Below the pieces are notes generated by a model that searched no databases, had not been told where the DNA came from, and saw nothing but the letters and a program-made list of their open reading frames with translations. From an uncultured Rhodopila sp. (GTDB taxonomy: Bacteria; Pseudomonadota; Alphaproteobacteria; Acetobacterales; Acetobacteraceae), in contig NZ_CAJATU010000131.1 in NCBI RefSeq assembly GCF_903944925.1, positions 185,308-249,307 of the forward strand: a stretch of 64,000 bases of DNA, in the 5' to 3' direction. Position numbers and translations under genes: made by a program. Below, piece after piece: positions 9,519 through 20,521 of this stretch (its first letter is position 1; each line of letters begins with the position of its first letter).

Positions 9519-9845
9519 TTACTGGACCGCCGAATACGGCGTGGGCCCCAGGATGTAATTCGTTACTTTAGCAACAATCGGTCCATTCGCCTCGGTCTGC
9601 GCCCTTGCCGCATGCCATTCCGGATCGGCCATGAAGGCGTTCCACTTCTGCTCGCGCTCCGCCAGCGACTCCCAGGCCACCATGTAGTACAGTGCCTGGT
9701 TGGACTCGCCGATGACGGTGGTCCAGAAGCCGGCCTGGCGGATGCCATGCTTCTCCCAGATCTTCAGCGTGATGGTGCTGAAGCGCTTGTTCAGGTCCGG
9801 CAGGCGGCCGGGCACGGCTTCGTAGATCCGCAGTTCGTAAAGCAT
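9519..9845 (-). CDS. NIPSNAP family protein
   Basis: 108-residue ferredoxin-like-fold protein. It begins MLYELRIYEAVPGRLPDLNK and contains a tryptophan-rich core (IWEKHGIRQAGFWTTVIGES, YYMVAWESLAEREQKWNAFM), the standard NIPSNAP pattern. GGGGAGGA directly upstream fixes the ATG at 9845. It is convergent with the transporter gene, with a 4-base gap. The family has no firmly assigned bacterial function; members often sit beside catabolic genes. Confidence 0.88.
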   Translation of the reverse strand: MLYELRIYEAVPGRLPDLNKRFSTITLKIWEKHGIRQAGFWTTVIGESNQALYYMVAWESLAEREQKWNAFMADPEWHAARAQTEANGPIVAKVTNYILGPTPYSAVQ

Positions 9846-9991
9846 GGTGTTCCTCCCCATCGACTGAGCCGCGGGCAGTCTGCGGCTACCCGGGCTGCCG
9901 GGCAAGCGAGCCGGCGGCGTTCCGCCAGCGCAGTCCTGCCACGCTGTCGGCTGCCGGGCCGGCAGTTGCCGCCATGGCACCGCTTGGCTAG

Positions 9992-11230
<1,239 letters not shown>

Positions 11231-11231
11231 C

Positions 11232-12434
11232 ATGCCCGGTTTCGCCCACCGCCTGAGCCGGGTCGAACTCGCCGCCAGCGTGCAGATGACCATCAAGGCG
11301 CGCGAACTGAAGGCCGCCGGCAAGCCGGTGATCACCCTGACCACCGGGGAGCCGAACTTCGACAGCCCGCCGCAGGCGATCGAGGCGGCGCATCAGGCCG
11401 CTCTGCTCGGCGACACCAAGTATCCGCCGCAGGATGGCACGCGGGCGTTGAAGCAGGCGATCCAGCGGAAGTTCAGACGCGACTCGAACCTGGACTATGC
11501 GCTGGACGAGATCACCATCTCGAACGGCGGGAAACAGTGCATTTTCAATGCGATCATGGCCACGGTCGATCCGGGCGATGAAGTGGTGATCCCGGTGCCG
11601 TCGTGGATCGCCTACACCCAGATGGTGCAGTTGTGCGAGGGCGTGCCGGTGCTGGTGAGCTGCCCGCAGAACAACGGCTTCAAGCCGCGCCCGGAGGATA
11701 TCGACGCCGCCATAACACCGCGCACTAAATGGTTGATTCTGAACAATCCCAACAACCCGACCGGCGCCTGCTGCTCGGCCGGGGAGATCGCCGCGATCGC
11801 CGCGGTGATGCGCAGGCACCCGCATGTCTGGATCATGTCGGACGACATGTATGAGCATCTGGTGTTCGACGGCTTCAAGGCCACGACGTTCGCGGAAGTC
11901 GCGCCGGACCTGAAGGAGCGGACGCTGACCATCACCGGGGTTTCGAAGACCTACGCCATGACCGGCTGGCGCATCGGCTTTGCCGGCGGCCCGAAGCCGC
12001 TGATCAAGGCGATGACGGTGATGCAGGGCCAGGCGACGGCGGGCGTGTCCACCGTCGGGCAAGCGGCCGCGGCGGCGGCTTTGGACGGGCCGCGCGACGG
12101 GGTCGATGTGCAGGTGGTGGCCTATAAGCGGCGGCGCGATTTGGCGGTGGAGATGCTGAACGCGTCGAAGGGGATCAGTTGCCACAGGCCGGAGGGCGCG
12201 TTCTATGTGTTCCCGAATGTCGCCGGCTGCCTCGGCAAGACCACGGCGGGCGGGCGCAGGCTGGACAATGACGAGGATGTCTGCCTGGCGCTGCTGGAGG
12301 AGCAGTATGTCGCCACCGTGCACGGCGCGGCGTATCACATGAGCCCGTTCCTGCGGATCAGCACCGCGACGGCGGATGACGAGCTGCTGGAGGGGTTGAA
12401 GCGGATTCAGGTTTTCTGCGAGGGGTTGCGATAG
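11232..12434 (+). CDS. Class I/II aminotransferase, paralogue 2 (tandem duplicate)
   Basis: 400 residues, the same length as its upstream neighbour, with the Schiff-base Lys also at 239 ([18 protein letters not shown]). It shares TTGEPNFDSPPQAIEAAHQA, NNPNNPTGACCS and SDDMYEHLVF. The substrate region differs (PSWIAYTQMVQLCEG against [15 protein letters not shown]), so the two may have different amino-acid preferences. The ATG at 11232 follows the previous stop by one base. The dispersed repeat copy B lies 40 bases downstream. Confidence 0.92.
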   Translation: MPGFAHRLSRVELAASVQMTIKARELKAAGKPVITLTTGEPNFDSPPQAIEAAHQAALLGDTKYPPQDGTRALKQAIQRKFRRDSNLDYALDEITISNGGKQCIFNAIMATVDPGDEVVIPVPSWIAYTQMVQLCEGVPVLVSCPQNNGFKPRPEDIDAAITPRTKWLILNNPNNPTGACCSAGEIAAIAAVMRRHPHVWIMSDDMYEHLVFDGFKATTFAEVAPDLKERTLTITGVSKTYAMTGWRIGFAGGPKPLIKAMTVMQGQATAGVSTVGQAAAAAALDGPRDGVDVQVVAYKRRRDLAVEMLNASKGISCHRPEGAFYVFPNVAGCLGKTTAGGRRLDNDEDVCLALLEEQYVATVHGAAYHMSPFLRISTATADDELLEGLKRIQVFCEGLR

Positions 12435-12473
12435 GCGCCAAATTGGCGGGTGTGGCGGTTACCGTTCCAATTG

Positions 12474-12563
12474 TGTCATGGCCGGATTTAGTCCGGCCAT
12501 CCACGACTTTGGTTGGATCAGCTCCGCAAGTGGTGGATGGCCGGGACAAGCCCGGCCATGACA
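12474..12563. repeat. Dispersed inverted-repeat element, copy B
   Basis: Ninety bases bounded by a perfect 12-base inverted repeat, TGTCATGGCCGG at 12474-12485 and CCGGCCATGACA at 12552-12563. An inner pair (CCATCCACGACTTTGG … TGGTGGATGG) adds further stem. It shares layout with 48541-48630 and 3921-4003. It carries no gene and has the form of a REP/MITE-like non-autonomous element that would fold into a long hairpin. Confidence 0.8.
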
Positions 12564-12585
12564 CGGGGGCGGTGGCCGTGTCGGA

Positions 12586-12765
12586 TCAGCCGCCCGGCGG
12601 GTCGCCGCCGAACACGTAGCCGATGAGGTCTCCGGGTTGTTTCGGGCGGAGCGTGTCCTTCACCCAATACAGGATGCGCGGCAGTCATTGCCCCAGGACT
12701 GGATCTCCTGCATCCGCTCGTAGTCCTCGGGCGCCAGCAGACTTTCCCCGGCCACTTGGCCATCT
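12586..12765 (-). pseudogene. Frameshifted remnant of an unidentified protein
   Basis: Read leftward, one frame gives GESLLAPEDYERMQEIQSWG and then stops. A second frame takes over at about 12685 and gives LPRILYWVKDTLRPKQPGDL, IGYVFGGDPPGG and a stop at 12586-12588. The two pieces join smoothly if one base is lost or gained near 12683-12690, so this looks like a decayed C-terminal coding fragment. I do not recognise the family and no start is visible. Confidence 0.4.
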
Positions 12766-13132
12766 CGCTGGCCCGCTACGCCAATACTCTGCGTGCATGG
12801 CATTGTTATTGTAGTCGCCGATCTGTGTCGCATCATCCAACATCACCCCAATGCGGGACGATCTGGCAGGCCGACTGCGTGATGAGGCCCGCTATATCGG
12901 CTATCATACCGCGACAAGTTCGAGACCGCAACCAGCCGTTGTGCATCAACAAAGAGCCTCGAAACAGGCTTGGCACGGGTTCAATCGATGGGTGACCTTT
13001 GGTCACCATCGCAAGTTCTGGCATCGGTCTGGTGGCCCGAGCCAGCCGAGGCTCCGAATGCGGCGATCAGGCAAACCTCTCTGGTCAGCCTACCGCAATC
13101 GGGGCAAACTGCATCAAAAGCGGGGAAACACC
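12766..13132. other. Intergenic region upstream of the exported hydrolase
   Basis: About 370 bases with irregular codon pattern and no convincing gene. It may hold more decayed coding sequence. The only notable structure is the palindrome at 12991-13007. Confidence 0.4.
12991..13007. promoter_or_regulatory. Perfect 17-base palindrome, possible operator
   Basis: GGTGACC-TTT-GGTCACC, a 7-base inverted repeat with a 3-base spacer, about 125 bases before the alpha/beta hydrolase start. The symmetry suits a dimeric repressor. It is not followed by a T run, so it is not an obvious terminator. Confidence 0.3.
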
Positions 13133-14701
13133 ATGCGACCACTTCCATGCGCCGCCGCATCGCTTGTCATTGCCCTGAGCGCAGCGGCCGCGCAGGCCAA
13201 AGTCACGAAACTCGAGATCACCTCCAAACAGCCCTACGGCTCGTTCGAAGCCGGCGACTATGTGCGCTGGGACGGGCGTATCACCGGCGAACTGTCCCCT
13301 GACGGCGGCACCATTCCCGACCTCGACAAGGCGGCGCGCAATCCCAAAGGCATGGTCGAGTACAGCGCGCGGATCATCCTATTCATCCCGGCCAATGCCG
13401 CCCCCGGCAATGGCGCGCTGCTGGTCGACGTGCCGAACCGCGGCAATGCCTACGCGAACGCACTCTACAACAGCCCGCGAGACCTCCCGACGCCATCCGG
13501 CAACCTCGGTCCCGGCACCGGGTTCCTCGAGGACCACGGCTATGCGGTCGCCGAGGTCTACTGGGAACTCGGCCGCGGCGCCGACCTGCCGTCGTTCACC
13601 GACCCCCAGGGAAAGCGCCGCTTCGTCGAGGGCACGGGCTTTGCCATCGTCCGCGACGCCGCCGACTTCCTGGCGCATGCGCCAGCCGACGAGGCCGGGA
13701 CGCCGAACCCGCTGGCCGGAACGATCAACCGGGTCCTGGCCACCGGCAAATCGCAGGATGGCCGGTTCCTCAAGACGTTCCTGCTGCACGGCTTCAACGT
13801 GGCGGACGGGCGGCGCGTCTTCGACGGCATGCACGTCTTCGTCTCCGGCGCGGGATTGCTGCCGATCCTGCGCTCCGGCACCGGACCGCAGTCGAGCGCC
13901 GATGGCGCCCCCAGCTTCGCCGAACCGGAGTTCCCGGGGGTGCATGACGGGATCCTGACCATCGGCGAGATCGTCGCCAAGGTCGAAGCGCGCGGCGAGA
14001 TCCCGCCGAAGCTGCTGCTGCTCAACTCGACCGTGGACTACGCCTCGATCCGGGCGTCGCTCGGCCGCACCGGCGCCCGGGGCACCGCGGACCTGCCGCT
14101 GCCCGAGACCGTGCGGATGTATGATGTTGCCGGGGCGTCGCACGCCACTGTCCTCAAGGCCGATACCTGCAAGCTGCCGCCCGGTCGGCTGGACTGGGCG
14201 CCGGTGGCGCGCGCCACGCTGCAGCGGCTGGATCAATGGGTGGCGGTCAACAAGCCCCCGCCCGAGACCCGGCTGATGCCGCTCCAGCCCGCCGCGGAGG
14301 ATCCCACCGTGCTGCAGGCACCGAAGACCCTGCCCGAGGCCATCGTCCAGGTGCCGCAGCGCGATGCCGACGGCAACCCCATCGGCGGTGTGCGCCTGCC
14401 GGACATCGAGGTGCCGCTGGGCGTGCTCGCGGCGCAGAACGAGCCTCTGACGAATTTCACCTGTTCGCTCATCGGCGCCTATCTGCCGTTTGCGCGGACC
14501 AAGGACTCCACCGATGGCAGCCATCCGTCGGTGGCGGAGCGGTATAAAGACCGCAACGACTACGTGAACCGCATCCGCGTTGCCGCCCGCGCCGCGCAGG
14601 CACAGGGCTTCCTGTTGCCGGAGGATGCCGCCGTCATCGTCAACGCCGCCGCCGCAGTAACGATCTTCGATCAGAAAGCGCCGGACGGTCCGCCGCGCTG
14701 A
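13133..14701 (+). CDS. Exported alpha/beta hydrolase-domain protein (large, uncharacterised family)
   Basis: 522 residues with a Sec signal peptide (MRPLPCAAASLVIALSAAAA, cleavage near AQA-KV). The mature part has the features of the uncharacterised 'alpha/beta hydrolase domain-containing' family: an N-terminal beta domain (GDYVRWDGRITGELSPDGGT), LLVDVPNRGNAYAN, the GKSQDGRFLKTFLLHGFN nucleophile elbow and DVAGASHATVLK with a candidate catalytic His. The ATG at 13133 follows CGGGGAAA. Eleven bases separate it from the broken PEP-mutase-family gene, suggesting an old catabolic operon. Substrate unknown. Confidence 0.82.
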   Translation: MRPLPCAAASLVIALSAAAAQAKVTKLEITSKQPYGSFEAGDYVRWDGRITGELSPDGGTIPDLDKAARNPKGMVEYSARIILFIPANAAPGNGALLVDVPNRGNAYANALYNSPRDLPTPSGNLGPGTGFLEDHGYAVAEVYWELGRGADLPSFTDPQGKRRFVEGTGFAIVRDAADFLAHAPADEAGTPNPLAGTINRVLATGKSQDGRFLKTFLLHGFNVADGRRVFDGMHVFVSGAGLLPILRSGTGPQSSADGAPSFAEPEFPGVHDGILTIGEIVAKVEARGEIPPKLLLLNSTVDYASIRASLGRTGARGTADLPLPETVRMYDVAGASHATVLKADTCKLPPGRLDWAPVARATLQRLDQWVAVNKPPPETRLMPLQPAAEDPTVLQAPKTLPEAIVQVPQRDADGNPIGGVRLPDIEVPLGVLAAQNEPLTNFTCSLIGAYLPFARTKDSTDGSHPSVAERYKDRNDYVNRIRVAARAAQAQGFLLPEDAAVIVNAAAAVTIFDQKAPDGPPR

Positions 14702-14712
14702 AGGACCCGACA

Positions 14713-15567
14713 ATGACCCAATCCGCCAAACTGCGGGCAGCGCTGCGCGAACCCGGCATGGTGATCGCCCCCGGCGCGTATGACGGCCTGACCGCGATGC
14801 TGGTGGCGCAGGCTGGCTTCCCCGCGGTCTACATGACCGGCGCCGGCACCTCGGTCGCGCATGGCTACCCGGATTTCGGCCTGCTCACCGCCACCGAGAT
14901 GATCGCCAACGCCGCCCGCATGGCCCGCGCCGTGGACATCCCGGTGATCGCCGACGCGGACACCGGCTACGGCAACGAACTCAACACCGTTCGCACCGTG
15001 CGGGACTATGAACAGGCCGGGGTCGCCGGCATCCATATCTAGGACCAGCTCTCCCCCAAGCGCTGCGGCCATCTCGACGACAAGCAGATCGTCCCGCTCG
15101 AGGACTGGATCGCCAAGCTCCGCGCCGCCGCCGCCTCGCGCCGCGATCCGGATTTCCTGATCATCGCCCGCACCGACTCCCGCGCCGTCGCCGGCATTGA
15201 CGAAGCCATCGCCCGCGCCAACGCGGCGCTGGCCAACGGCGCGGACATGGCGTTCGTCGAAGCGCCGCAGACGCCGGAGGAACTCGCCGCAGTGCCGCAG
15301 CGGGTGAACGGCCCGTGCCTGCTGAACGTGGTGTGGGGCGGCAAGACGCCGATGCTGGATATGCAGCAGGCCGCCGCGCTGGGGTTCAAGCTGGCGATCG
15401 TCCCGGCCCTGCTGCTGAAGGCCAGCATCGGCGCCTGCGACCAGGCTTTGGCCGCGCTGAAGGCCAGCGGCGCCCATCCGCCGCCGCCCGGCGGGATGAC
15501 GGTCCGCGATGTCTTCGACCGCGCCGGCGGCCGGGACTGGGACGCCGTGCGCACCCGGTTCCGTTAG
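14713..15567 (+). pseudogene. Isocitrate lyase/PEP mutase family gene with internal amber stop
   Basis: An otherwise intact 284-codon gene of the carboxyphosphonoenolpyruvate mutase / 2-methylisocitrate-lyase-like family. The first part has PGAYDGLTAMLVAQAGFPAV, GAGTSVAHGYPDFGL and IADADTGYGNELNTVRTVRD. Codon 110 (15040-15042) is TAG where the family has the Glu of HIEDQ (the frame reads GIHI-stop-DQLSPKRCGHLDDKQ). Downstream the frame continues in perfect register (RTDSRAVAGIDEAIARANAA, VWGGKTPMLDMQQAAALGFK) to a stop at 15567. A single G-to-T change explains it, whether a real mutation, a sequencing error or amber readthrough. Its 3' end overlaps the convergent heptosyltransferase gene by 4 bases. 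Confidence 0.88.
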
Positions 15568-16655
15568 CCCTCCGGCGGCGCCAGACTGCCCCTGTCGGTC
15601 ACAATCGCCGCCAGCACCGCATCCAGGGTCAGGCGGTCCATGCCGTCACGCACCCCGGTATCGGGCGAGCAAATCGGAACGATCTGGCTGGCGTGATGGA
15701 ACGGCGGCGTCGTGCCGAACAGCGAATATGTTCGAATGCCGATGGCGGCGGCCATGTTCATCACGCCGGTATCGTTGCCGACATAGAAGGCTGCCTCCGC
15801 CAGCACGCCCTGCACATCGCGCAGGTGCCACCCCAGCGCCAGCCGCACGCGTCCCGCCCGCTCGCCCAGCGCGGCCATGATATCCGCGGCCGATCGGCTT
15901 TCCTCCGGGCCGCCGAGCAGGACGATCATCGGCCAGCCGTGATTGAGCAGCGTGCCGGCCAGGGCGGCGAAACGTTTCGGTCCCCATTGCTTGATGACTT
16001 CGCTGCTGGCGATGCCGACGGCGACGAAGGGCGTGGCGGTGTCCTGCAGCCGCGCGCGGGCTTCGCTGCGCACCGCGGGCGGAACGCTGATGGCAGGTTC
16101 CCCGGATGGCAGCGGTATGCCGGCGGCCTGGAGGTAGCGGGTCGCCCTGGTGTGCTGGTGCAATTTGAAGACCGCGCGCGGCAGGAAAGGTCCGCGGTTC
16201 AGGAACAGCCGTTGCACCCCGAAGCCATAACCCCGCCGATCGGCGATCCCGGCGAGCAGGGCGGCGGCGGCGATCGTCTCGCTATGGTGCAGCATGATGA
16301 CCGAGCCGAAGCGGTGCGCGCGCAGCTTGCGCACCAGGCGAAAGAACCCCCGGACACCGTCATGCGCGCCGCGCCGCCCCTTCGGGTTGAGGTCGACCCA
16401 GAACACGCCCGCCACCGCCGGATCGCCGGCGAGAAGCTGATCCGCCAGGGAGCGCGGCTTGGCGATCACTGTCACCGGCACCCCGGCGAAAGCGGCGATC
16501 GCCCGGATATGCGGCAAGTGCCAGACCATGTCGCCGATTCCCGGCAGCGGCTGGATGACCGCGATCGGCAGCAGCGGCAGGGGCGCGGCGATCCGGTGCG
16601 TAAGCGTGATCGCGGTCAATCGGTCCTCCAATCCATGCCGCTGCGGTAGTGGCAC
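15564..16655 (-). CDS. Glycosyltransferase family 9 protein (heptosyltransferase-like)
   Basis: GT-B fold enzyme of 363 residues related to ADP-heptose:LPS heptosyltransferases (RfaF/WaaC). Visible motifs are VIQPLPGIGDMVWHLPHIRA near the N terminus, the nucleotide-sugar region VIKQWGPKRFAALAGTLLNH, and FYVGNDTGVMNMAAAIGIRT with the family's D-[TS]-G-x-M-[HN] signature. It probably adds a sugar to lipopolysaccharide core or a similar glycan on the cytoplasmic side. It stands alone. The true start may be a few codons downstream of 16655. Confidence 0.87.
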   Translation of the reverse strand: MPLPQRHGLEDRLTAITLTHRIAAPLPLLPIAVIQPLPGIGDMVWHLPHIRAIAAFAGVPVTVIAKPRSLADQLLAGDPAVAGVFWVDLNPKGRRGAHDGVRGFFRLVRKLRAHRFGSVIMLHHSETIAAAALLAGIADRRGYGFGVQRLFLNRGPFLPRAVFKLHQHTRATRYLQAAGIPLPSGEPAISVPPAVRSEARARLQDTATPFVAVGIASSEVIKQWGPKRFAALAGTLLNHGWPMIVLLGGPEESRSAADIMAALGERAGRVRLALGWHLRDVQGVLAEAAFYVGNDTGVMNMAAAIGIRTYSLFGTTPPFHHASQIVPICSPDTGVRDGMDRLTLDAVLAAIVTDRGSLAPPEG

Positions 16656-17057
16656 CCCGCGCCTGCTGTCAATCCGCGATGCTGCCGAAACGGACGCCGG
16701 CGGCGCCCAAGGCTGCGGGTGGCCGGAGCCGCGGGATCGACGCGATTGTGAACAGGATGATGATGCCGCCGGTCCGGTGTGGTGTCATCCTTGCTGTGGC
16801 CGCGGCGTTCGCGATCGTTTGATAAGAGACAGGCAACAATGTCGTACCGCCTCCGGATATTGTACTTTTTGCCCGGGTGCGGTTCCTCGCTGCGGGAGTC
16901 ATGCTTTGGCTGACCCGGTCGATGCGGCTGGACTGCGGCGGCTGGACGGGGCCGGATCGCGGCCGTGCGTCGTACCGGTCCGGGTCTTGTGACCGCGCCG
17001 GCTGTTGTCTTGGGGTAATCTATTTCAACGCGGACAGTTTTGGATCTGGAGGATTGC
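16656..17057. other. Intergenic region, no gene recognised
   Basis: About 400 bases between divergent genes. No frame gives recognisable protein. It should contain promoters for the heptosyltransferase (leftward) and the SDR gene (rightward). The stretch at 16800-16870 is AT-richer than its surroundings. Confidence 0.4.
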
Positions 17058-17834
17058 ATGGCGGATTGGCGCGATCAGGTGGCGCTGGTGACGGGCGGTG
17101 GCAGAGGCATAGGGCGAGCCATTGCACGTCGGCTGGCGCGGGAGGGCGCCTCGGTCTGCGTCAATTTCGTCTCCCGCGCGGAGGACGCGGAAGCGCTCGT
17201 GGCCGACATCACCGCAGAGGGCGGCCGGGCGATCGCCGTCGCCGCGGACGTGTCCGACGATGCGGCGGTGGAGGGCATGGTGGACCGGGTGTCGGCGACC
17301 TTCGGGCCGGTGACGATCCTGGTGAACAACGCCGGCATCTCGCACAAAGGCACGCTGGACAATTACGACTCGGAAAAGCTGGAGCGGATGCGCCAGGTGA
17401 ACGTCGACGGTGTCATCCACACGACGCGCGCCGTCATGACCGATATGCGCCGGCAGAAATACGGCCGCATCGTCAACATCACCTCGGTCGCGGCCATCGG
17501 CACCTCGCTGCCCGGCAACGCCTTCTACGCCGCCACCAAGGCCGAGGCGCAGATCCTGACCCTGCGTTTCGCCATGGAGCTGGGCGCGCATGGCATCACC
17601 GTCAACGCCGTCGCGCCGGGCTTCGTGGAGACCGAGATGACCCGGGCCGGCGGCAACGAAGATGCCTGGAAGGAGCGGGCGCAGAAAATCGGCGGCCTGG
17701 CAATGACCGGACGGGTAGGGGCGCCGGATGACATCGCCAACGCGGTCGCGTTCTTCGCCTCGCCGGACGCCGGTTGGGTGACCGGGCAGGTGCTGGCGGT
17801 GGACGGCGGGCGCATGGACTATATCGGTCACTGA
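17058..17834 (+). CDS. Short-chain dehydrogenase/reductase (FabG-like)
   Basis: Classical SDR of 258 residues: cofactor loop TGGGRGIGRAIARRLAREGA, NNAGISHKGTLDN, catalytic Tyr157 and Lys161 in FYAATKAEAQ, and the C-terminal TGQVLAVDGGRMD. The pattern suits a 3-oxoacyl-ACP or acetoacetyl-CoA reductase-like enzyme using NAD(P)H in the cytoplasm, but the substrate is not fixed by sequence. The ATG at 17058 has CTGGAGGA at 17047-17053. Its end overlaps the convergent PPOX gene by 7 bases. Confidence 0.9.
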   Translation: MADWRDQVALVTGGGRGIGRAIARRLAREGASVCVNFVSRAEDAEALVADITAEGGRAIAVAADVSDDAAVEGMVDRVSATFGPVTILVNNAGISHKGTLDNYDSEKLERMRQVNVDGVIHTTRAVMTDMRRQKYGRIVNITSVAAIGTSLPGNAFYAATKAEAQILTLRFAMELGAHGITVNAVAPGFVETEMTRAGGNEDAWKERAQKIGGLAMTGRVGAPDDIANAVAFFASPDAGWVTGQVLAVDGGRMDYIGH

Positions 17835-18262
17835 CCGGCCAGGGGTTCCAGAGCGCCCCAGGACAGCACGCGGCCGATGCGGACGGCAATGACCGGCAAG
17901 GGTGCAAGATCCATCGTCCGGTATTGCTCGTAGCGGTGGCGAAGCAGCGTCTGGGCGCGGTCATGCTCGTCGCCGCCGGGCAGAATGGCAGCCTGTCCGC
18001 GCAGCATGACCCAGGCGAGGCGGGTCCAGTCCTCGTCCCACCGGTCGATGCTGACCGCGACCGCCGGGTTCTCCTGGATGTTGCGCAGCCGCTTGAGCGG
18101 GATGCCGGGCCGCTTCGGCTTTTCGTCCACGGTGATGTAGAGCGACAGGCCGTCGATGCAGAAACAGACCGGGACAAGGTGCGGCGCGCCGTGACGATCC
18201 GCTGTCGCGAGGCGGGCGACGCGGGCGTTGTCCAGGAAGCGCCTCTGCTGGTCGGTTAACAT
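17828..18262 (-). CDS. PPOX-class (pyridoxamine-phosphate-oxidase fold) flavin/F420-binding protein
   Basis: 144 residues. The start LTDQQRRFLDNARVARLATA, then HGAPHLVPVCFCIDGLSLYI, RLRNIQENPAVAVSIDRWDE and WVMLRGQAAILPGG form the split-barrel PPOX pattern, closest to the Rv0121-like F420-dependent group. It should bind a flavin-type cofactor and act as a small cytoplasmic reductase. I start at 18260-18262; the frame extends 16 codons further but that part lacks family resemblance. Confidence 0.83.
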   Translation of the reverse strand: MLTDQQRRFLDNARVARLATADRHGAPHLVPVCFCIDGLSLYITVDEKPKRPGIPLKRLRNIQENPAVAVSIDRWDEDWTRLAWVMLRGQAAILPGGDEHDRAQTLLRHRYEQYRTMDLAPLPVIAVRIGRVLSWGALEPLAGQ

Positions 18263-18421
18263 GGTGCCTGTGCAGTTGCTGTCGGCGGAACGACGCCAGG
18301 CCAGGCACAAAGGCGTGCCGGCCGGACGCGGGTGGACGGCTCAAGCCCGGGCGCACAAGGCGGCCATCGGCGAGAGACTTCATGATACAGTCAGCATGAG
18401 CCGCCCGACAGAAAAAGGCCA

Positions 18422-18955
18422 ATGATGGACGACGATGACGAAGACGGCCCGCCCCGGTTGCCGGGCGGCAAATTCTACATGACTCCGAACGGCCGCCAAC
18501 GCCTGAAGGCGGAGTTCGACGCCCTGCGCGCCGATCGGCATCGCGTGGTGGAGATTGTGTCGTGGGCGGCGGGCAACGGCGATCGCAGCGAGAACGCCGA
18601 CTACAAGGAAGGCAAGCGCCGGCTGCGGGAAATCGACCGTCGGCTGCGCTTCCTGACCAACCGGCTGGCGCATGCCGAGGTGGTCGATCCGGCGGCGCAG
18701 ACGCAGCGCGACCGGGTGTTCTTCGGCGCCACGGTGACCTACGCCAACGAGCGCGACGAAGAAGTCACCGTAACGATCGTCGGGGTGGATGAGGCGGATA
18801 TGGGGGCAGGGACGATCAGCATCGGCTCCCCGGTCGCTTTGGCGATGCTGCGGGCGCGGCGCGGCGATGAGGTGGTGGTGCGGACGCCGCGCGGGCCGGA
18901 GGTGCTGGAGATTGTCGAGATCGCCTATCCGCCCGCCGGTGCCGGATCGCTTTAG
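18422..18955 (+). CDS. greB: Transcription elongation factor GreB
   Basis: 177 residues. It rescues backtracked RNA polymerase by stimulating transcript cleavage. The N-terminal coiled coil has GRQRLKAEFDALRADRHRVV and the basic tip region SWAAGNGDRSENADYKEGKR, whose acidic DRSENADY residues enter the polymerase secondary channel. The FKBP-like C-terminal domain begins near FFGATVTYANERDEEVTVTI. The acidic N-terminal stretch MMDDDDEDGPPRLPGGK is typical of alphaproteobacterial GreB. AAAAAGG lies just before the start. Confidence 0.93.
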   Translation: MMDDDDEDGPPRLPGGKFYMTPNGRQRLKAEFDALRADRHRVVEIVSWAAGNGDRSENADYKEGKRRLREIDRRLRFLTNRLAHAEVVDPAAQTQRDRVFFGATVTYANERDEEVTVTIVGVDEADMGAGTISIGSPVALAMLRARRGDEVVVRTPRGPEVLEIVEIAYPPAGAGSL

Positions 18956-19046
18956 CCCTGCGACGACAAAGGACAATTCGGTGGTCCCCCTCGTTGAAGA
19001 GGATGGCCACGATGGCGCGCTACCACCTCCGACACGCTCTGCCTGA

Positions 19047-19997
<951 letters not shown>

Positions 19998-20060
19998 TTA
20001 GCACAGCTTAAAGGTTCATACGCTTTTTAGCATCTAATCGCATGGTGGCGCACGTCCTAA

Positions 20061-20073
20061 ATCACCCCGTGAT
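20061..20073. promoter_or_regulatory. Possible LysR operator in the divergent intergenic region
   Basis: ATCAC-CCC-GTGAT is a perfect 5-base inverted repeat with a 3-base spacer, lying in the 100-base gap between the LysR gene and the cupin gene. The position close to the cupin start would suit autoregulation or repression. Assignment is by symmetry and place only. Confidence 0.3.
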
Positions 20074-20094
20074 CTGATGCATGAGGGAACAACC

Positions 20095-20520
20095 ATGGAC
20101 ATCAAGCGATGCGGCTCGCAGCCCTCCAGCCAGGGACCCGCAGAGTATTTCACCGGAACGGTCAGGATCGATGCAGCCTTCGCCGGTCAGGAGCCGGCCC
20201 GCACCGGCGGCGCCACCGTGACCTTCGAGCCGGGCGCACGCACCGCCTGGCACACCCATCCGCTCGGCCAGACCTTGCTCGTCGTCTCAGGCGCAGGCTG
20301 GGCGCAGCGCGAGGGTGCGCCGAGAGAGGAGATCAGGCCCGGCGATATCGTCTGGTTCGCACCCGGCGAGAAGCACTGGCACGGCGCCACCGCCACTACG
20401 GCCATGACGCACATAGCCATCGCCGAGAAGCTTGACGGCAGCCCGGTCGACTGGATGGAGAAGGTTACCGACGACCAATACCTGTCCAAAGCCGGCGCGC
20501 AAAGAATGGGAGCAGACTGA
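20095..20520 (+). CDS. Cupin-domain protein
   Basis: 141-residue single cupin barrel. Motif 1 is [20 protein letters not shown] and motif 2 is [20 protein letters not shown], giving the His/Glu metal site except that the usual Glu position is a Gln. This subfamily commonly sits beside carboxymuconolactone-decarboxylase or dehydrogenase genes. GAGGGAAC at 20083-20090 supports the ATG at 20095. First gene of the LysR-divergent operon, one base before the ADH gene. Confidence 0.88.
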   Translation: MDIKRCGSQPSSQGPAEYFTGTVRIDAAFAGQEPARTGGATVTFEPGARTAWHTHPLGQTLLVVSGAGWAQREGAPREEIRPGDIVWFAPGEKHWHGATATTAMTHIAIAEKLDGSPVDWMEKVTDDQYLSKAGAQRMGAD

Positions 20521-20521
20521 C

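Noticed and set aside
12880..12960. Possible tRNA (a GTTCGAGAC-like T-loop string)
   Set aside because: No acceptor stem, D-arm or anticodon arm can be paired around it.
16656..17057. Open frames in both directions before the SDR gene
   Set aside because: Compositionally biased translations (Arg/Pro/Ser-rich) with no start signal and no family resemblance.
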